Below, in pieces: positions 32,509 through 40,737 of a stretch of DNA of 64,000 nt. The DNA comes from Streptomyces sp. NBC_00663. Its GTDB lineage: Bacteria; Actinomycetota; Actinomycetes; Streptomycetales; Streptomycetaceae. Position 1 is the stretch's first letter; each line of letters starts with the position of its first letter. The stretch is from NCBI RefSeq assembly GCF_036226885.1, contig NZ_CP109027.1, positions 5,890,001 to 5,954,000 on the forward strand, read 5' to 3'. The notes beneath the pieces were generated by a model that saw only the letters and a list, made by a program, of their open reading frames with translations, was not told where the DNA came from and did not search any database. The position numbers and the translations under genes are program-made.

Positions 32509-34027
32509 GCCGCCAGCCGAGGGCATCAACGTTGACTATGCCCGCGTCTCCGACGATGACCGCGGCACTGCCGAGGGCGTCGACTCCCAGCACGCGGACA
32601 ACGAGGAGTTCGGCGAAGAGATCGGCAGACCGCTCACCGGCACCTACCAGGACAACAGTCTCTCTGCCTTCACCGGTCGCGAACGCCCCGAGTTCCAGCG
32701 CCTCCTGGCGGACGTCGCCGCCGGCCTCATCGCGGCCGTCATCGTCTGGCACGCCGACCGCCTCACCCGCGACGTGCGGGAGGGGCTCGACATCGTCGAC
32801 CTGTTCCGCGCGCAGGGCGTGCGCCTGTACTCCGTCCAGAAGGGCGGCGAGTACCTTCTGAGCCGCGCCTCGGGGCGGGCCGAGTTCATCAATGACATCA
32901 ATGCTGCGCAGAAGGAGTCGGGCCACAAGGGCGAACGTGTCTCCCTCGCACGCAAGCGGCAGGCCCGCATGGGTGCCCACGGGGGTGGCATCCGCCGCTT
33001 CGGCTGGGGAGCCCCGACCGGCCGCGTACGCAGCAAGTGCACCAACCCCAAGGCCCCCCTCGACGAACGCGAGTACGTCGACGTGCCCGTCCTCGACATG
33101 ACCCAGCACCGCGAGGACGAAGCCGAGGAGATCCGCAACTGGGCCGAGGAACTCCTCGCGACCAAGGGCAACATGGCCCAGCTGCTCGCCGGCATCCGGG
33201 AACGCGGCGTGAAGACCGTGAGTGAGGCCGACGGTCGCACGCTCAAGCGCGGCGGCAGAGAAGTTGCGCACGGAGGCTGGGACAGCAGGACGATCACGCG
33301 GATACTCACCTCGCCCCGGGTGTCCGGGCACGTCGTCCACCAGGGCCAGATCATCAAGTGGAACGCGTGGCCCGCGATCATCCCGGAGGAGACACGGCAG
33401 GCTCTGATCACGTTGCTGGAAGACCCGGCACGCGTCACGACTCCCGGCAACACCCCGAAGTGGCTTGTCTCCAAGTACGCCACGTGCGGCTACTGCGTGA
33501 CGGGCGTCGTCACGGCGCGCGGCGGGTCGCGCAGCAAGGGCACCACGTACCGGTGCAACACCTGCCACAAGGGCAATCAACTGGCGGCCCTGGTCGACGA
33601 GTACATCGCCAGCGTCGCTGTCGAGCGCCTGTCCCGCGACGATCTGGTCGACCTGATCAAACCGCCGAAGCCGGACCTCGACGTCGTCGGCCTGCGCGCC
33701 GAGATCACCGAGCTGACGCGCAGCAAGACCGAGGCCGCTCAGTCGTATGCCCGCCGCAAGATCAGCCTGGCGGTGCTTGAGACGGTCGAAGCCGACACCG
33801 ACAAGCAGATCACGGAGATTCGAAGCAAGATCGCCGAGGCGACCTCCAGTAGCCCGCTCGCTGATTTCCTGGACGCGGACACCTTCGAGGCGGCCTTCGA
33901 GGTCTGGCAGTCCAAGAGCATCGGCAGGCGCCGTGAGATCGTGCGGCTGATCATGGACATCACCCTGGACAAGGGAGCTCCCTATCACCTCGACCCCGCC
34001 ACCGTCCGGATCGCACCGAAGGGCTGA
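32474..34027 (+). CDS. int: large serine integrase
   Basis: The product has up to 517 residues; starts are possible at GTG 32474 (GGAG upstream) or ATG 32489. The resolvase domain has the catalytic Ser in YARVSDDDRG near residue 26 and HADRLTRDVREGLDIVDLF near 93. A recombinase domain with VSLARKRQARMGAHGGG follows. A zinc ribbon (CGYCVTG ... CNTCHKGN) lies near 335-365, with a coiled coil (EITELTRSKTEAAQSY) near 400-440. It inserts the phage at one attB and, with a directionality factor, excises it. It reads away from the attachment site and is overlapped by the truncated MFS frame. Confidence 0.93.
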   Translation: MHTTGMASPITKPPAEGINVDYARVSDDDRGTAEGVDSQHADNEEFGEEIGRPLTGTYQDNSLSAFTGRERPEFQRLLADVAAGLIAAVIVWHADRLTRDVREGLDIVDLFRAQGVRLYSVQKGGEYLLSRASGRAEFINDINAAQKESGHKGERVSLARKRQARMGAHGGGIRRFGWGAPTGRVRSKCTNPKAPLDEREYVDVPVLDMTQHREDEAEEIRNWAEELLATKGNMAQLLAGIRERGVKTVSEADGRTLKRGGREVAHGGWDSRTITRILTSPRVSGHVVHQGQIIKWNAWPAIIPEETRQALITLLEDPARVTTPGNTPKWLVSKYATCGYCVTGVVTARGGSRSKGTTYRCNTCHKGNQLAALVDEYIASVAVERLSRDDLVDLIKPPKPDLDVVGLRAEITELTRSKTEAAQSYARRKISLAVLETVEADTDKQITEIRSKIAEATSSSPLADFLDADTFEAAFEVWQSKSIGRRREIVRLIMDITLDKGAPYHLDPATVRIAPKG

Positions 34028-34052
34028 CGGCCGCCGTACGGGGCTGCCGCAG

Positions 34053-34091
34053 GTGCGGCGCCGGCCGCCGGTGGGGAGGTCGGCGCCGCAC
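34053..34091. terminator. bidirectional terminator between int and the convergent gene
   Basis: Perfect 10-bp arms (34053-34062 and 34082-34091) with a 19-base GC-rich loop lie in the 74-bp gap between two convergent genes. Confidence 0.65.
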
Positions 34092-34101
34092 GGTGACACG
34101 C

Positions 34102-34611
34102 CTACGCCAGTATCAGGGGCGCGATGGGCGGAGCGAGTCGTTGCGTGGGCATCACCAGCCGGTTCCCGGGCCAGTGCTGCTTCCACAGGCCGTCGCCCGC
34201 GAGCCTGAGCAACTGGTCGTTCACTCCATGGCGGATCCGGGGGGCGTGGCTGTCCCAGGAGACAGCCCAGACGCAGCTTCCTCGCCGAGAGATGGGGTGA
34301 ATGAGGCACCCCTCAGGCAACTCCTCCGGAGGAACGGCTTCCCACCGTGAGACGCACAGCAGCTTCCCGAGGGTCGGTCCCTCCATGCGGTCGCCGCCGG
34401 TCCAGTCCTGTCGCCACTCGCCGTTGACCATCTGACTCGCAGACTGCAGCGTGGCTTGTTCGAGCAGCTGCGGGTCCGTGACCCCGTCCGGCTCGAAGAT
34501 CATCGCAGCCCGCCGCCCGGGCAGTTCCTTGATCCAGACGGCGTGGCCATCCGGGATCTCACCGGGCTCGGCGAGTCGGTAGACGATTTGGATGTGTGGC
34601 TCGTACGGCAT
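34102..34611 (-). CDS. phage hypothetical protein
   Basis: The product has 169 residues, leftward, convergent to the integrase. It is a soluble protein with several Trp and Pro residues (RQDWTGGDRMEGP, WKQHWPGNRLVMP) that suggest an internal repeat of a WxxxWxG-like unit. It is transcribed in the same direction as the repressor and so may be expressed in the lysogen, which would fit a lysogenic conversion or exclusion role (inference). Family not recognised. Confidence 0.6.
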   Translation of the reverse strand: MPYEPHIQIVYRLAEPGEIPDGHAVWIKELPGRRAAMIFEPDGVTDPQLLEQATLQSASQMVNGEWRQDWTGGDRMEGPTLGKLLCVSRWEAVPPEELPEGCLIHPISRRGSCVWAVSWDSHAPRIRHGVNDQLLRLAGDGLWKQHWPGNRLVMPTQRLAPPIAPLILA

Positions 34612-34764
34612 GTAGCCGTCACCCCCCAGTGCGCAAGAACGTTTCCCCGCAGCGAGTGACGCGCGTGGAGGGCGTCACCCGTTCCCCATGCGGCGGAGCC
34701 TCATCATGCACATAACGCTCACTTTTAGCCACACCTCTATCACCACCAGCAACACCGATGCTCT

Positions 34765-34791
34765 CAACTGCCGGTTTGCGTCCGGTAGTTG
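34765..34791 (-). terminator. hairpin terminator downstream of the repressor
   Basis: Arms of 10 bp with one mismatch (34765-34774 and 34782-34791) and a seven-base loop lie ten bases after the repressor stop on the minus strand. If it works, the next leftward gene needs its own promoter in the 190-bp gap. Confidence 0.55.
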
Positions 34792-34800
34792 ATGAAACGG

Positions 34801-35745
34801 CTATTTCCGGCCACGGTGTACCTGGGTGGTGTCGATGCTCAAGCGGGCCATCTGGGCCTTCGCCCTCGCGATCCCCTCCGGCGTGGCGTGCTCCAGCTGC
34901 AGCGTGGTCTTGGACTGGCGGTCGTCGCTCCAGACGGTCACGATGCCGAAGAACTGGGCTGCGTTGGCGTCCCGTACTTCCATCACGTCGAGCCCCAGCG
35001 TGGCGGCCAGGGGGTCCAGTTGCGCGTACTCCGGGTACTCGTCCGGCACCAGCGCCACGCGTTCCAGACGGTCCAGCCACTCGGCGGCCACGGTGCGCTC
35101 GCCGCTCTGTGAGTCCACCACGCGCTCCGACACCTCTTCCGGGCTCAGGCCGACCCTCAGCCGGGCCTCGCGCACCAGGTCCGACAAATCCGTACGGCCC
35201 GTCACTCGGTACGGAATCCCGCGCGACGACCCCACGACCGCCCCTACGGGAAGCAGCTCCTGCTGCAGGTACTGGGGTACGAGCCGCACGATCCTCTCGG
35301 GGGTTGCGCCTAGGTCGTTCGCGGGTGCCTGAGGGGGCTGTTCCTGTTCGAGGTCCTGGCGGACCCGTCGCATGATCTCGTCGGACGCCTCGGGTTTCAG
35401 CCCCAACTCCTTCGCAGCAGCTGTGACCATGCGCCGGAATACCTCCTCGTCCGGAGACAGGGAAGAGGGTGGTGAGGGCTCGGGACTGCCGTGCGACGGG
35501 AGTGCGTCAAGTTCTACGGGTTGCTCACCGGCTGCGATGGCCTCGCGGGCGCCGGGCCCCCAGAGCAACACGCGCTCAAGGGACCGCTCTGTCAGTGGGG
35601 CAACAGGGTGCCCGTGCCGCCAACGGTTCAGGGTCTGATGCGTCACCCCGGCCTCTTGGTAGACCTGCATCCACTTCTTGCCGAGCTCGACGCGGCGCGC
35701 GTCTGTGACGGCAATAAGGAGCTCGGCAGCCTCGCGCATGTCCAT
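34801..35745 (-). CDS. prophage repressor candidate with helix-turn-helix domains
   Basis: The product has 314 residues; an ATG at 35739 has better ribosome-binding spacing than the one at 35745. An N-terminal helix-turn-helix-like part (VYQEAGVTHQTLNRWRHG) lies at 28-45. An acidic linker follows, then a second XRE-like stretch near 190-255 (LVREARLRVGLSPEEVSERV, LDPLAATLGLD). It has no peptidase motif like LexA/CI. It is divergent from the Cro-like gene across a 155-bp region with palindromes. It is probably the lysogeny repressor. Confidence 0.65.
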   Translation of the reverse strand: MDMREAAELLIAVTDARRVELGKKWMQVYQEAGVTHQTLNRWRHGHPVAPLTERSLERVLLWGPGAREAIAAGEQPVELDALPSHGSPEPSPPSSLSPDEEVFRRMVTAAAKELGLKPEASDEIMRRVRQDLEQEQPPQAPANDLGATPERIVRLVPQYLQQELLPVGAVVGSSRGIPYRVTGRTDLSDLVREARLRVGLSPEEVSERVVDSQSGERTVAAEWLDRLERVALVPDEYPEYAQLDPLAATLGLDVMEVRDANAAQFFGIVTVWSDDRQSKTTLQLEHATPEGIARAKAQMARLSIDTTQVHRGRK

Positions 35746-35832
35746 GTCCTCAGGTTAGCGGTCCTGTGAATCAGAGTGAACACAACTGATCTTCGGTGAG
35801 CGGGAGTATGCAGCGCCCTGAATCCTCTCCTG

Positions 35833-35845
35833 TCAGTAGAACTGA
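35833..35845. promoter_or_regulatory. candidate operator palindrome O1
   Basis: TCAGT-AGA-ACTGA is a perfect 13-bp palindrome in the repressor/Cro intergenic region. Related half-sites (ACTGA, CACTGA, AGTGAA) recur nearby. It probably binds the repressor or the Cro-like protein. Confidence 0.5.
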
Positions 35846-35866
35846 AAAACACTGAATGGCAACCCC

Positions 35867-35895
35867 TTGACTGTGAAGCACTGTTGACTACAGTG
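35867..35895 (+). promoter_or_regulatory. early rightward promoter with overlapping operator; apparently leaderless
   Basis: TTGACT (35867-35872) and TACAGT (35889-35894) are 16 bp apart. The -10 is embedded in the palindrome CACTGT-TGACT-ACAGTG (35879-35895). Transcription would start about seven bases later, at or next to the ATG at 35901, and no ribosome-binding site precedes that ATG. So the mRNA is probably leaderless and directly repressible. Confidence 0.65.
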
Positions 35896-35900
35896 AAGCC

Positions 35901-36155
35901 ATGAAGTCAGCACTCTTCAATGCGGACGAGGTGAAGCGCCGCCTCTACCTGCAGGGCATGCATGGGCAGCAGCTCGCCGCGGTCGTGGGTGTCAGCAATG
36001 CGTCGATCTCCTACTACCTGAGCGGCCAGCGCACGCCTTCTGCCCCAGTCTTTCTGCGGATCTGCAAGGCGCTCGGAGCTGAGCCTGAGGACCTCTACGT
36101 AGACGCCGACGCCCCCGCGTCATCCGTTGCCACTTCCTCCGGGAACGCGGCGTGA
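35901..36155 (+). CDS. Cro-like XRE-family regulator
   Basis: The product has 84 residues. A clean helix-turn-helix (LAAVVGVSNASISYYLSGQRT) lies at about 25-45 of an XRE domain spanning 8-68, followed by a short Ala/Ser tail. It is divergent from the long repressor and is the first gene of the rightward early operon. By position it is the Cro counterpart that favours lytic growth. Its start seems leaderless. It overlaps the next small gene by four bases. Confidence 0.8.
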   Translation: MKSALFNADEVKRRLYLQGMHGQQLAAVVGVSNASISYYLSGQRTPSAPVFLRICKALGAEPEDLYVDADAPASSVATSSGNAA

Positions 36156-36325
36156 TTCGGCCGGAGTGGCAGGAGCACATCCGCCGCATGGTCGACGGCT
36201 GGCCGCCCGTCACCCCCGAGACGTACGCGCAACTCGCGCTGTTGCTCGCGCCAGAGCGGCCGGCCAGTCCGAGTGCCGCGCTTCCTACGCCGAGCGCGCG
36301 CCCCGCACAGCACCTCGCCGCCTGA
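36152..36325 (+). CDS. 57-residue phage protein
   Basis: A GTG overlaps the Cro-like stop by four bases. The product starts IRPEWQEHIRRMVDGWPPVT, then an Ala/Leu-rich helix and a Pro/Ala-rich end. Similar small proteins sit next to Cro-like genes in other Streptomyces prophages (recall). It is probably translationally coupled. Function unknown. Confidence 0.65.
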   Translation: MIRPEWQEHIRRMVDGWPPVTPETYAQLALLLAPERPASPSAALPTPSARPAQHLAA

Positions 36326-36415
36326 TCACACAAGAACGGGGCCGGCCCCGGCCTCACCCGGAGCACGACCCCTCGGCACATCCACACCCAAATCCGATTC
36401 CAGGAGTGGATCACC

Positions 36416-37492
36416 TTGACCGCATCATCCCAGAACCCGACCGGGGCGCAGGCCTCGGAACTCCAGCCCGCACCGCTGATGTCGGATGCCGAGCGCGCCG
36501 CGTACGCCGCGTACGGCGTCGCGATCCCCGCGCCCGCGGGACCGGTGGCGCCCCAGAAGCTGCCTGCTGCGTACCCGGACGATGTCCCGTTCGATCTGCG
36601 TGTCCCGTTTGCGGAGCCGCAGCAGGCCGAGTGCTGCGTATGCAGCAGCCAGGAGGGTGCGTTGCGGACCGACCCGGACGAGCGCCGGTACCCGTCCGGG
36701 GCGCAGGTCCTGTTCTGCCTGAAGCACGTGCCGCTCTCCTTCACCGAGGCGGCGGCCGAGGCCCTGATCGCCGAGGCCCTGGGTCGTGGTGATAGTGCGC
36801 GCGACACGGCCCTGTCCATCTCCGGTACGGGGATTCTGTTCGACCCGCAGGCGGCTGCGGACATCGCGGCGGCCGCCGCCGAGCAGGCTCACGCCGAGGA
36901 CCAGGCCGAGCTCGACGAGCGCGGCCGCCAGCTCGCCCGTATGGCCGGTGCGGAGCGTCAGCGTGACGCGGTGGCGCGTCTCCTCGAGGGCCGACCCGTG
37001 ACCGACTTCCTGTCTGCGGCCGAGGTGGCCCGGGCCATCGAGTACGGCACCACCTCCCTCGACGCCTACCCGATGACGCTCACCTGGACCGCCAAATACG
37101 GGGTGGACATCCCCGGCCCGGGCGACACCAGCGAGCGGGCGGTCATCCGGTGCCGCTCCTCGCACGGGCAGGCCGCGGACCTGATCGTCAAGGGCGACGA
37201 CCGCCAGGCCCTCGCCTCCCTCCTCGGCCTTGAGGCCCGCGACATCCACGCCGAGTGCCCCACCGACGGCTGCGGGACCGTGGACGACTACGACGCCTCC
37301 GACCCCTCCCTGTTCGGCTGGTCCCGCCTGCAGATCGCTGCGCTCGGCGACGAGGCCCGCTGGTACTGCAGCGACCGTTGCGTGATCGACGCGCTCGCCC
37401 GCGCCGGCCACGACTTTGCGGAGGCCGACCGCCAGGCCGCGGTCGACCCGGCCCAGCAGGGCCACGCGCCCGCCGAGGACGGTGCCGCGTGA
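36416..37492 (+). CDS. phage early protein, possible metal-binding
   Basis: The product has 358 residues from a TTG with AGGAG nine bases upstream. The N-terminal region is Pro/Ala-rich. A Cys cluster (ECCVCSSQEG ... VLFCLKHVPL) lies near 73-105. A charged helical segment follows at 145-200, and a second Cys set (AECPTDGCGT ... WYCSDRCVIDAL) lies near 280-330, fitting two zinc-binding knuckles. It overlaps the next gene by four bases. Perhaps a nucleic-acid-binding protein; family unknown. Confidence 0.65.
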   Translation: MTASSQNPTGAQASELQPAPLMSDAERAAYAAYGVAIPAPAGPVAPQKLPAAYPDDVPFDLRVPFAEPQQAECCVCSSQEGALRTDPDERRYPSGAQVLFCLKHVPLSFTEAAAEALIAEALGRGDSARDTALSISGTGILFDPQAAADIAAAAAEQAHAEDQAELDERGRQLARMAGAERQRDAVARLLEGRPVTDFLSAAEVARAIEYGTTSLDAYPMTLTWTAKYGVDIPGPGDTSERAVIRCRSSHGQAADLIVKGDDRQALASLLGLEARDIHAECPTDGCGTVDDYDASDPSLFGWSRLQIAALGDEARWYCSDRCVIDALARAGHDFAEADRQAAVDPAQQGHAPAEDGAA

Positions 37493-38163
37493 GGTCGACG
37501 CTGGACACCTATCTGGGCTGGGAGACGCTGCGGCACTTCGACGGCTGCAAGCGGCCGCTGGTGAAGATCGCGTGGCGCCGTGACGAGAACGAGTACCGCC
37601 GCGACCCCGACCGCGGGTTCGGCGGGTCCTCGGTCAACCACTCCTGCACGACCGAGTACTGCGCCCACGGCAACTCCTTCACCAAGCTGACGGTGCGGAT
37701 CGTGTGCATCACCTGCACCGCCGCGCAGGTGATCACCGGCGAGGCCACCGAGGACACCGGGATCTCGACGACCACCACGAAGCACCTCGGCTACGGGCTC
37801 GCGCCCCGCCAGGCGGCGGGTCTGCTGCTGTGGCCCGGCATGCCGTGGATCGACGTCGGCCGTATGGGGAGCGAGGAGCCGCACGACTTCGTCGTCACCC
37901 GTACCGGCGTCAAGACGGTCACGCAGGACGTGGTGGTCGGGCAGATCACCCAGGGCCGCGGCAAGCTCGGCGGACTGGTGTGGACCGCGCTGGCGGTGCC
38001 TGACCCCGAGGGCCGCTACGGGTTCGGGCGGCCGGTGCACTACATGCACCGCAACGACGGCCGGGGCGACGGTGGTTCGCCGCTGCGGACGGTCAAGAGC
38101 GCGGCCCGCTGGGTCGCCGCGCGCCTGGCCGAGCACGGTGCGCAGGGCGGTGGTGCGAAGTGA
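37489..38163 (+). CDS. phage early protein, unknown
   Basis: The product has 224 residues from a GTG overlapping the preceding stop. Features are HFDGCKRPLVKIAWRRDENE near 18, and a Cys/His-rich part (HSCTTEYCAHGNSF ... VCITCTAAQV) near 50-85 that may hold zinc. The rest is beta-rich. Its tight coupling to genes on both sides marks a single early operon. Function unknown. Confidence 0.65.
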   Translation: MRSTLDTYLGWETLRHFDGCKRPLVKIAWRRDENEYRRDPDRGFGGSSVNHSCTTEYCAHGNSFTKLTVRIVCITCTAAQVITGEATEDTGISTTTTKHLGYGLAPRQAAGLLLWPGMPWIDVGRMGSEEPHDFVVTRTGVKTVTQDVVVGQITQGRGKLGGLVWTALAVPDPEGRYGFGRPVHYMHRNDGRGDGGSPLRTVKSAARWVAARLAEHGAQGGGAK

Positions 38164-38672
38164 GGGCCATCGAGGAGAGGGGCACCGCGGTGCCCGGGAA
38201 GAGCACCCACGACAGCGGCCAGCTGTCGGTGGGCGATGCCACCCGGACACTGACGCTGCCTCACCTGCCGTACGCGGACGCCGTCCACGCCGCACTGCGT
38301 GAGGTCGAGGTCGTTCCCGACCACGTCGAGACCGGCCTGCGCACGGAGACCTTCGACGGCCAGCGGGAGCTGTTCATCCGGCTGGAGTGGCTGCCCGGGC
38401 ACGACGACCTGATCCCCCCAGGCGTGCAGGCGACCGGCCTGGTCGTGCACTGGTCCCACCTCGCCGGCTGGTCCGTCTGCGCGGGCGCCGACGTCACCGT
38501 GCCGCCGGTGGACGACCTTGCCGACCCAGCCCTGATCGCGGACGCGGCCCTGCACGCCGCCGTCTACGGCCTGACCGAGCGGTGGGTGATCCCGTTCGAG
38601 GCCCGCTGGCAGTACGCCCTCGAACTCGACATCGCCCTCGTCCAGTTCGACGAGCGGGAGGCGGTCCGGTAA
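38160..38672 (+). CDS. phage early protein, unknown
   Basis: The product has 170 residues from a GTG overlapping the previous stop by four bases. It is acidic, with several Trp residues (RLEWLPGHDDLIPPG, HWSHLAGWSVCAGAD, ERWVIPFEARWQYALEL). It reads like small-molecule or DUF-type domains seen in Streptomyces mobile elements, but I cannot name the family. Confidence 0.65.
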   Translation: MRAIEERGTAVPGKSTHDSGQLSVGDATRTLTLPHLPYADAVHAALREVEVVPDHVETGLRTETFDGQRELFIRLEWLPGHDDLIPPGVQATGLVVHWSHLAGWSVCAGADVTVPPVDDLADPALIADAALHAAVYGLTERWVIPFEARWQYALELDIALVQFDEREAVR

Positions 38673-38920
38673 TGGCCGAGCTGATCATCTGCGCCCTGCT
38701 GGTGCTCCTGGCGCTGTGGGTGGCCGCCGGCGTCATCGACACGCGCGCCGCACACCGCCCGGCGCCCCGCGTCCAGGCCGTACGGCATGCACCGCCCCTG
38801 CTGCCGCCGACCCGGCCTCGCCCTGACCTGCCCGGGCCCAGCCTCGACCTGGACCGCGCCCGTCGTGTCCGCAACGACCGTGCCCGGCGCCGCCATCTCA
38901 GCGACGAGGGGCAGCGGTGA
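38672..38920 (+). CDS. small phage membrane protein
   Basis: The product has 82 residues, with its ATG sharing one base with the previous stop. One N-terminal hydrophobic helix (AELIICALLVLLALWVAAGV) is followed by an Arg/Pro-rich cytoplasmic tail. It lies in the early operon and overlaps the next gene by four bases. Function unknown. Confidence 0.65.
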   Translation: MAELIICALLVLLALWVAAGVIDTRAAHRPAPRVQAVRHAPPLLPPTRPRPDLPGPSLDLDRARRVRNDRARRRHLSDEGQR

Positions 38921-39261
38921 CCCGCGCCGAGACGATCGCCGACGTCCTGCGCCGTCCGGTCCTCAAGCGGCCAGTCCTCGCGCATGAGTTGCGCGGGCGC
39001 CTGGTCCAGGGCCTCGGCGCAGGCTCGACGGCCGCGGAGTGGACGGCGACGGTGCCGCAGCTCGCCGAGGCGATCGACGCCGCGCTCGGCGCCGGTCACG
39101 CCCTGGTCATCGAGCACCAGGGCGGCGATCTGGTCGGTACCTGCCAGTGCGGCCGCCGCCTGGGCCGCATCAACCCCGCCACCCGGCTGGACGCGCTCGC
39201 CGTGCCCTGGGTGCGCCACACCGAAGAACGCACCGCGGCCGCCGTCCGCACTCACGCCTGA
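38917..39261 (+). CDS. phage early protein with CxC motif
   Basis: The product has 114 residues from a GTG overlapping the previous stop. It is helical up to about residue 60, with a short GTCQCGRRLGRI turn near 74 that could be half of a zinc site. Function unknown. It is followed by a large hairpin, so this transcription unit may end here. Confidence 0.6.
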   Translation: MTRAETIADVLRRPVLKRPVLAHELRGRLVQGLGAGSTAAEWTATVPQLAEAIDAALGAGHALVIEHQGGDLVGTCQCGRRLGRINPATRLDALAVPWVRHTEERTAAAVRTHA

Positions 39262-39275
39262 CCGACCCCCTGACC

Positions 39276-39321
39276 TCCGGGCGGGCGGGACGTGCCCTGA
39301 CAACCGTCCTGCCCGCCCGGA
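39276..39321 (+). terminator. hairpin between early gene blocks
   Basis: Arms of 15 bp with one mismatch (39276-39290 and 39307-39321) flank a 16-base loop. It probably attenuates or ends the first early unit. The next gene starts 25 bases later. Confidence 0.6.
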
Positions 39322-39345
39322 CCCAACACCCTTGTGGGAGTACCG

Positions 39346-40071
39346 ATGTACAACCTCGCACCCGCGAACGCGCCCTGGTTCGAGCACCTCGTCGACAGCG
39401 TCCGCGCGCTCGGCGAGGCGGCCCGTGAGTGGCAGCTCGCCGACCAGACCGCCCGCCTGTTGGAGGCCGGCGTCGAGTTGGAGCGCCGCAACCTGCACGA
39501 GGGCAAGATCCTCGTGCACGGGCCCGCCGCCCGCGGCTGGGATGCCAAGCCGCGCAAGAGCGGGCCGCACGAGCACGCCGTGTTCGACCTGCAGAAGATC
39601 TACATGGAGCACCGGTTCCTCACCCGCCGCCGGTACGCGCACGCGGCGATGTTGTTCGCGTCCGGCGCGGCCCGGGCGATTGCCCAGGTGCAGGCGGGCG
39701 AGCAGCCGGAGCGCGTCATGTTCCAACTCGACGCGGACCGCACTCCGGTGGTCGGCGGCTACAAGATCGGCAAGCTCGGCAACTACGTCAACGCGCAGAA
39801 GATCGCCGCGGCGTACGACCAGGTCCTGTGCATGGACCAGGCCGCCGAGTACGCCGAGGAGATCGCGGGCCGCGACGACCACGAGGTGAGCGAGCGCGAC
39901 GCAGGCGACATGTTCGAGGCCGGCGCGTACGCCGAGGGTCTGCCGGACGCCGCATACGCCTACGGGCGCCTCGCCGAGGGCGCCCTCGCCTTCGTCCTGC
40001 TCGGGCCCAAGGCAGAGCACCGCAAGCAGATGGCGGCGGCGCGCGACACCCCGGGCGAGGTGGCGCAGTGA
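39346..40071 (+). CDS. phage early protein, unknown
   Basis: The product has 241 residues from an ATG behind GGGAG. It is mostly helical, with charged segments (EAAREWQLADQTARLLEAGV; LQKIYMEHRFLTRRRYAHAA) and a central KIGKLGNYVNAQKIAAAYDQ. There is no signal or membrane segment. It overlaps the HTH gene that follows by four bases, hinting at a shared role in DNA transactions (inference). Confidence 0.6.
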   Translation: MYNLAPANAPWFEHLVDSVRALGEAAREWQLADQTARLLEAGVELERRNLHEGKILVHGPAARGWDAKPRKSGPHEHAVFDLQKIYMEHRFLTRRRYAHAAMLFASGAARAIAQVQAGEQPERVMFQLDADRTPVVGGYKIGKLGNYVNAQKIAAAYDQVLCMDQAAEYAEEIAGRDDHEVSERDAGDMFEAGAYAEGLPDAAYAYGRLAEGALAFVLLGPKAEHRKQMAAARDTPGEVAQ

Positions 40072-40583
40072 CGCGCGCGGACCGGCTCACCCTGGTGCGC
40101 CAGCATCGTGCGGAGGGCCTGAGCCAGCGCCAGATCGCCCAGCGGCTGGGCATCTCCAAGGACACGGTGCGCCGGGACTTCCGGCGTATCGACGCCGAGG
40201 GTGCGCCGGACGATGCGCCGCCCACCGAGCTGCCCACGGCGGTTGCGCCGCAGGCCAGCGTGGGTGACGCCGAGGTTGGTGCGCCGGAGGGTGCGCCGCC
40301 TGGTGAGCCGGTGGCGCAGCTGCCGCGCCGGGTGGCCGATCCGCTGGCCGGTATGGACGTGAGCCAGTGGCGCGCGCTGCGCCGCGACCTCGCGATCCTG
40401 GCGCAGACCGGCTCAACCGCGGAGTCCCTCGTGCACCAGGCGGTGGTCGCGATGGCGCACGCCTACCGCCAGGCCCTGGCCCGTGGCGACATCGAGCCGC
40501 GCGTGCCGTTCCTCGTGAGCGAGGTGCGGCTGACGCCGCTGCGGCACCGCGCGACTGCGGCCGCGCCCGTCGAGGGCGCCTGA
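40068..40583 (+). CDS. helix-turn-helix DNA-binding protein
   Basis: The product has 171 residues from a GTG overlapping the previous stop. Residues 5-40 form a resolvase/HTH_23-type motif (EGLSQRQIAQRLGISKDTVR). A low-complexity linker of GAPEGAPPGEP type follows, then a helical domain (WRALRRDLAILAQTGSTAES). It is probably a phage regulator or a replication accessory factor. Several GTGCGCC-rich runs in the linker DNA are repetitive. Confidence 0.7.
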   Translation: MTRADRLTLVRQHRAEGLSQRQIAQRLGISKDTVRRDFRRIDAEGAPDDAPPTELPTAVAPQASVGDAEVGAPEGAPPGEPVAQLPRRVADPLAGMDVSQWRALRRDLAILAQTGSTAESLVHQAVVAMAHAYRQALARGDIEPRVPFLVSEVRLTPLRHRATAAAPVEGA

Positions 40584-40663
40584 GACCGGGCCGCCCGCCC
40601 CCACCTCCCCCCCGAGGGACGGGCGGCCCACCTACCCGAACACCAGATCGACGGAGGCTCGCC

Positions 40664-40732
40664 GTGTACCGCATGTGGCTGCTGTGCTCCCTGCTCGCCC
40701 TGTGGGCCGTCCTCGGCCCCCTCGGCGGGTAA
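40664..40732 (+). CDS. 22-residue hydrophobic peptide
   Basis: A GTG follows a strong ribosome-binding site (ACGGAGG). The frame encodes YRMWLLCSLLALWAVLGPLGG and then TAA, one membrane-spanning helix. The stop is five bases from the next start, and the ribosome-binding site for that gene lies within its end, so it may be a coupling leader peptide or a genuine membrane micropeptide. Confidence 0.5.
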   Translation: MYRMWLLCSLLALWAVLGPLGG

Positions 40733-40737
40733 GGCCG

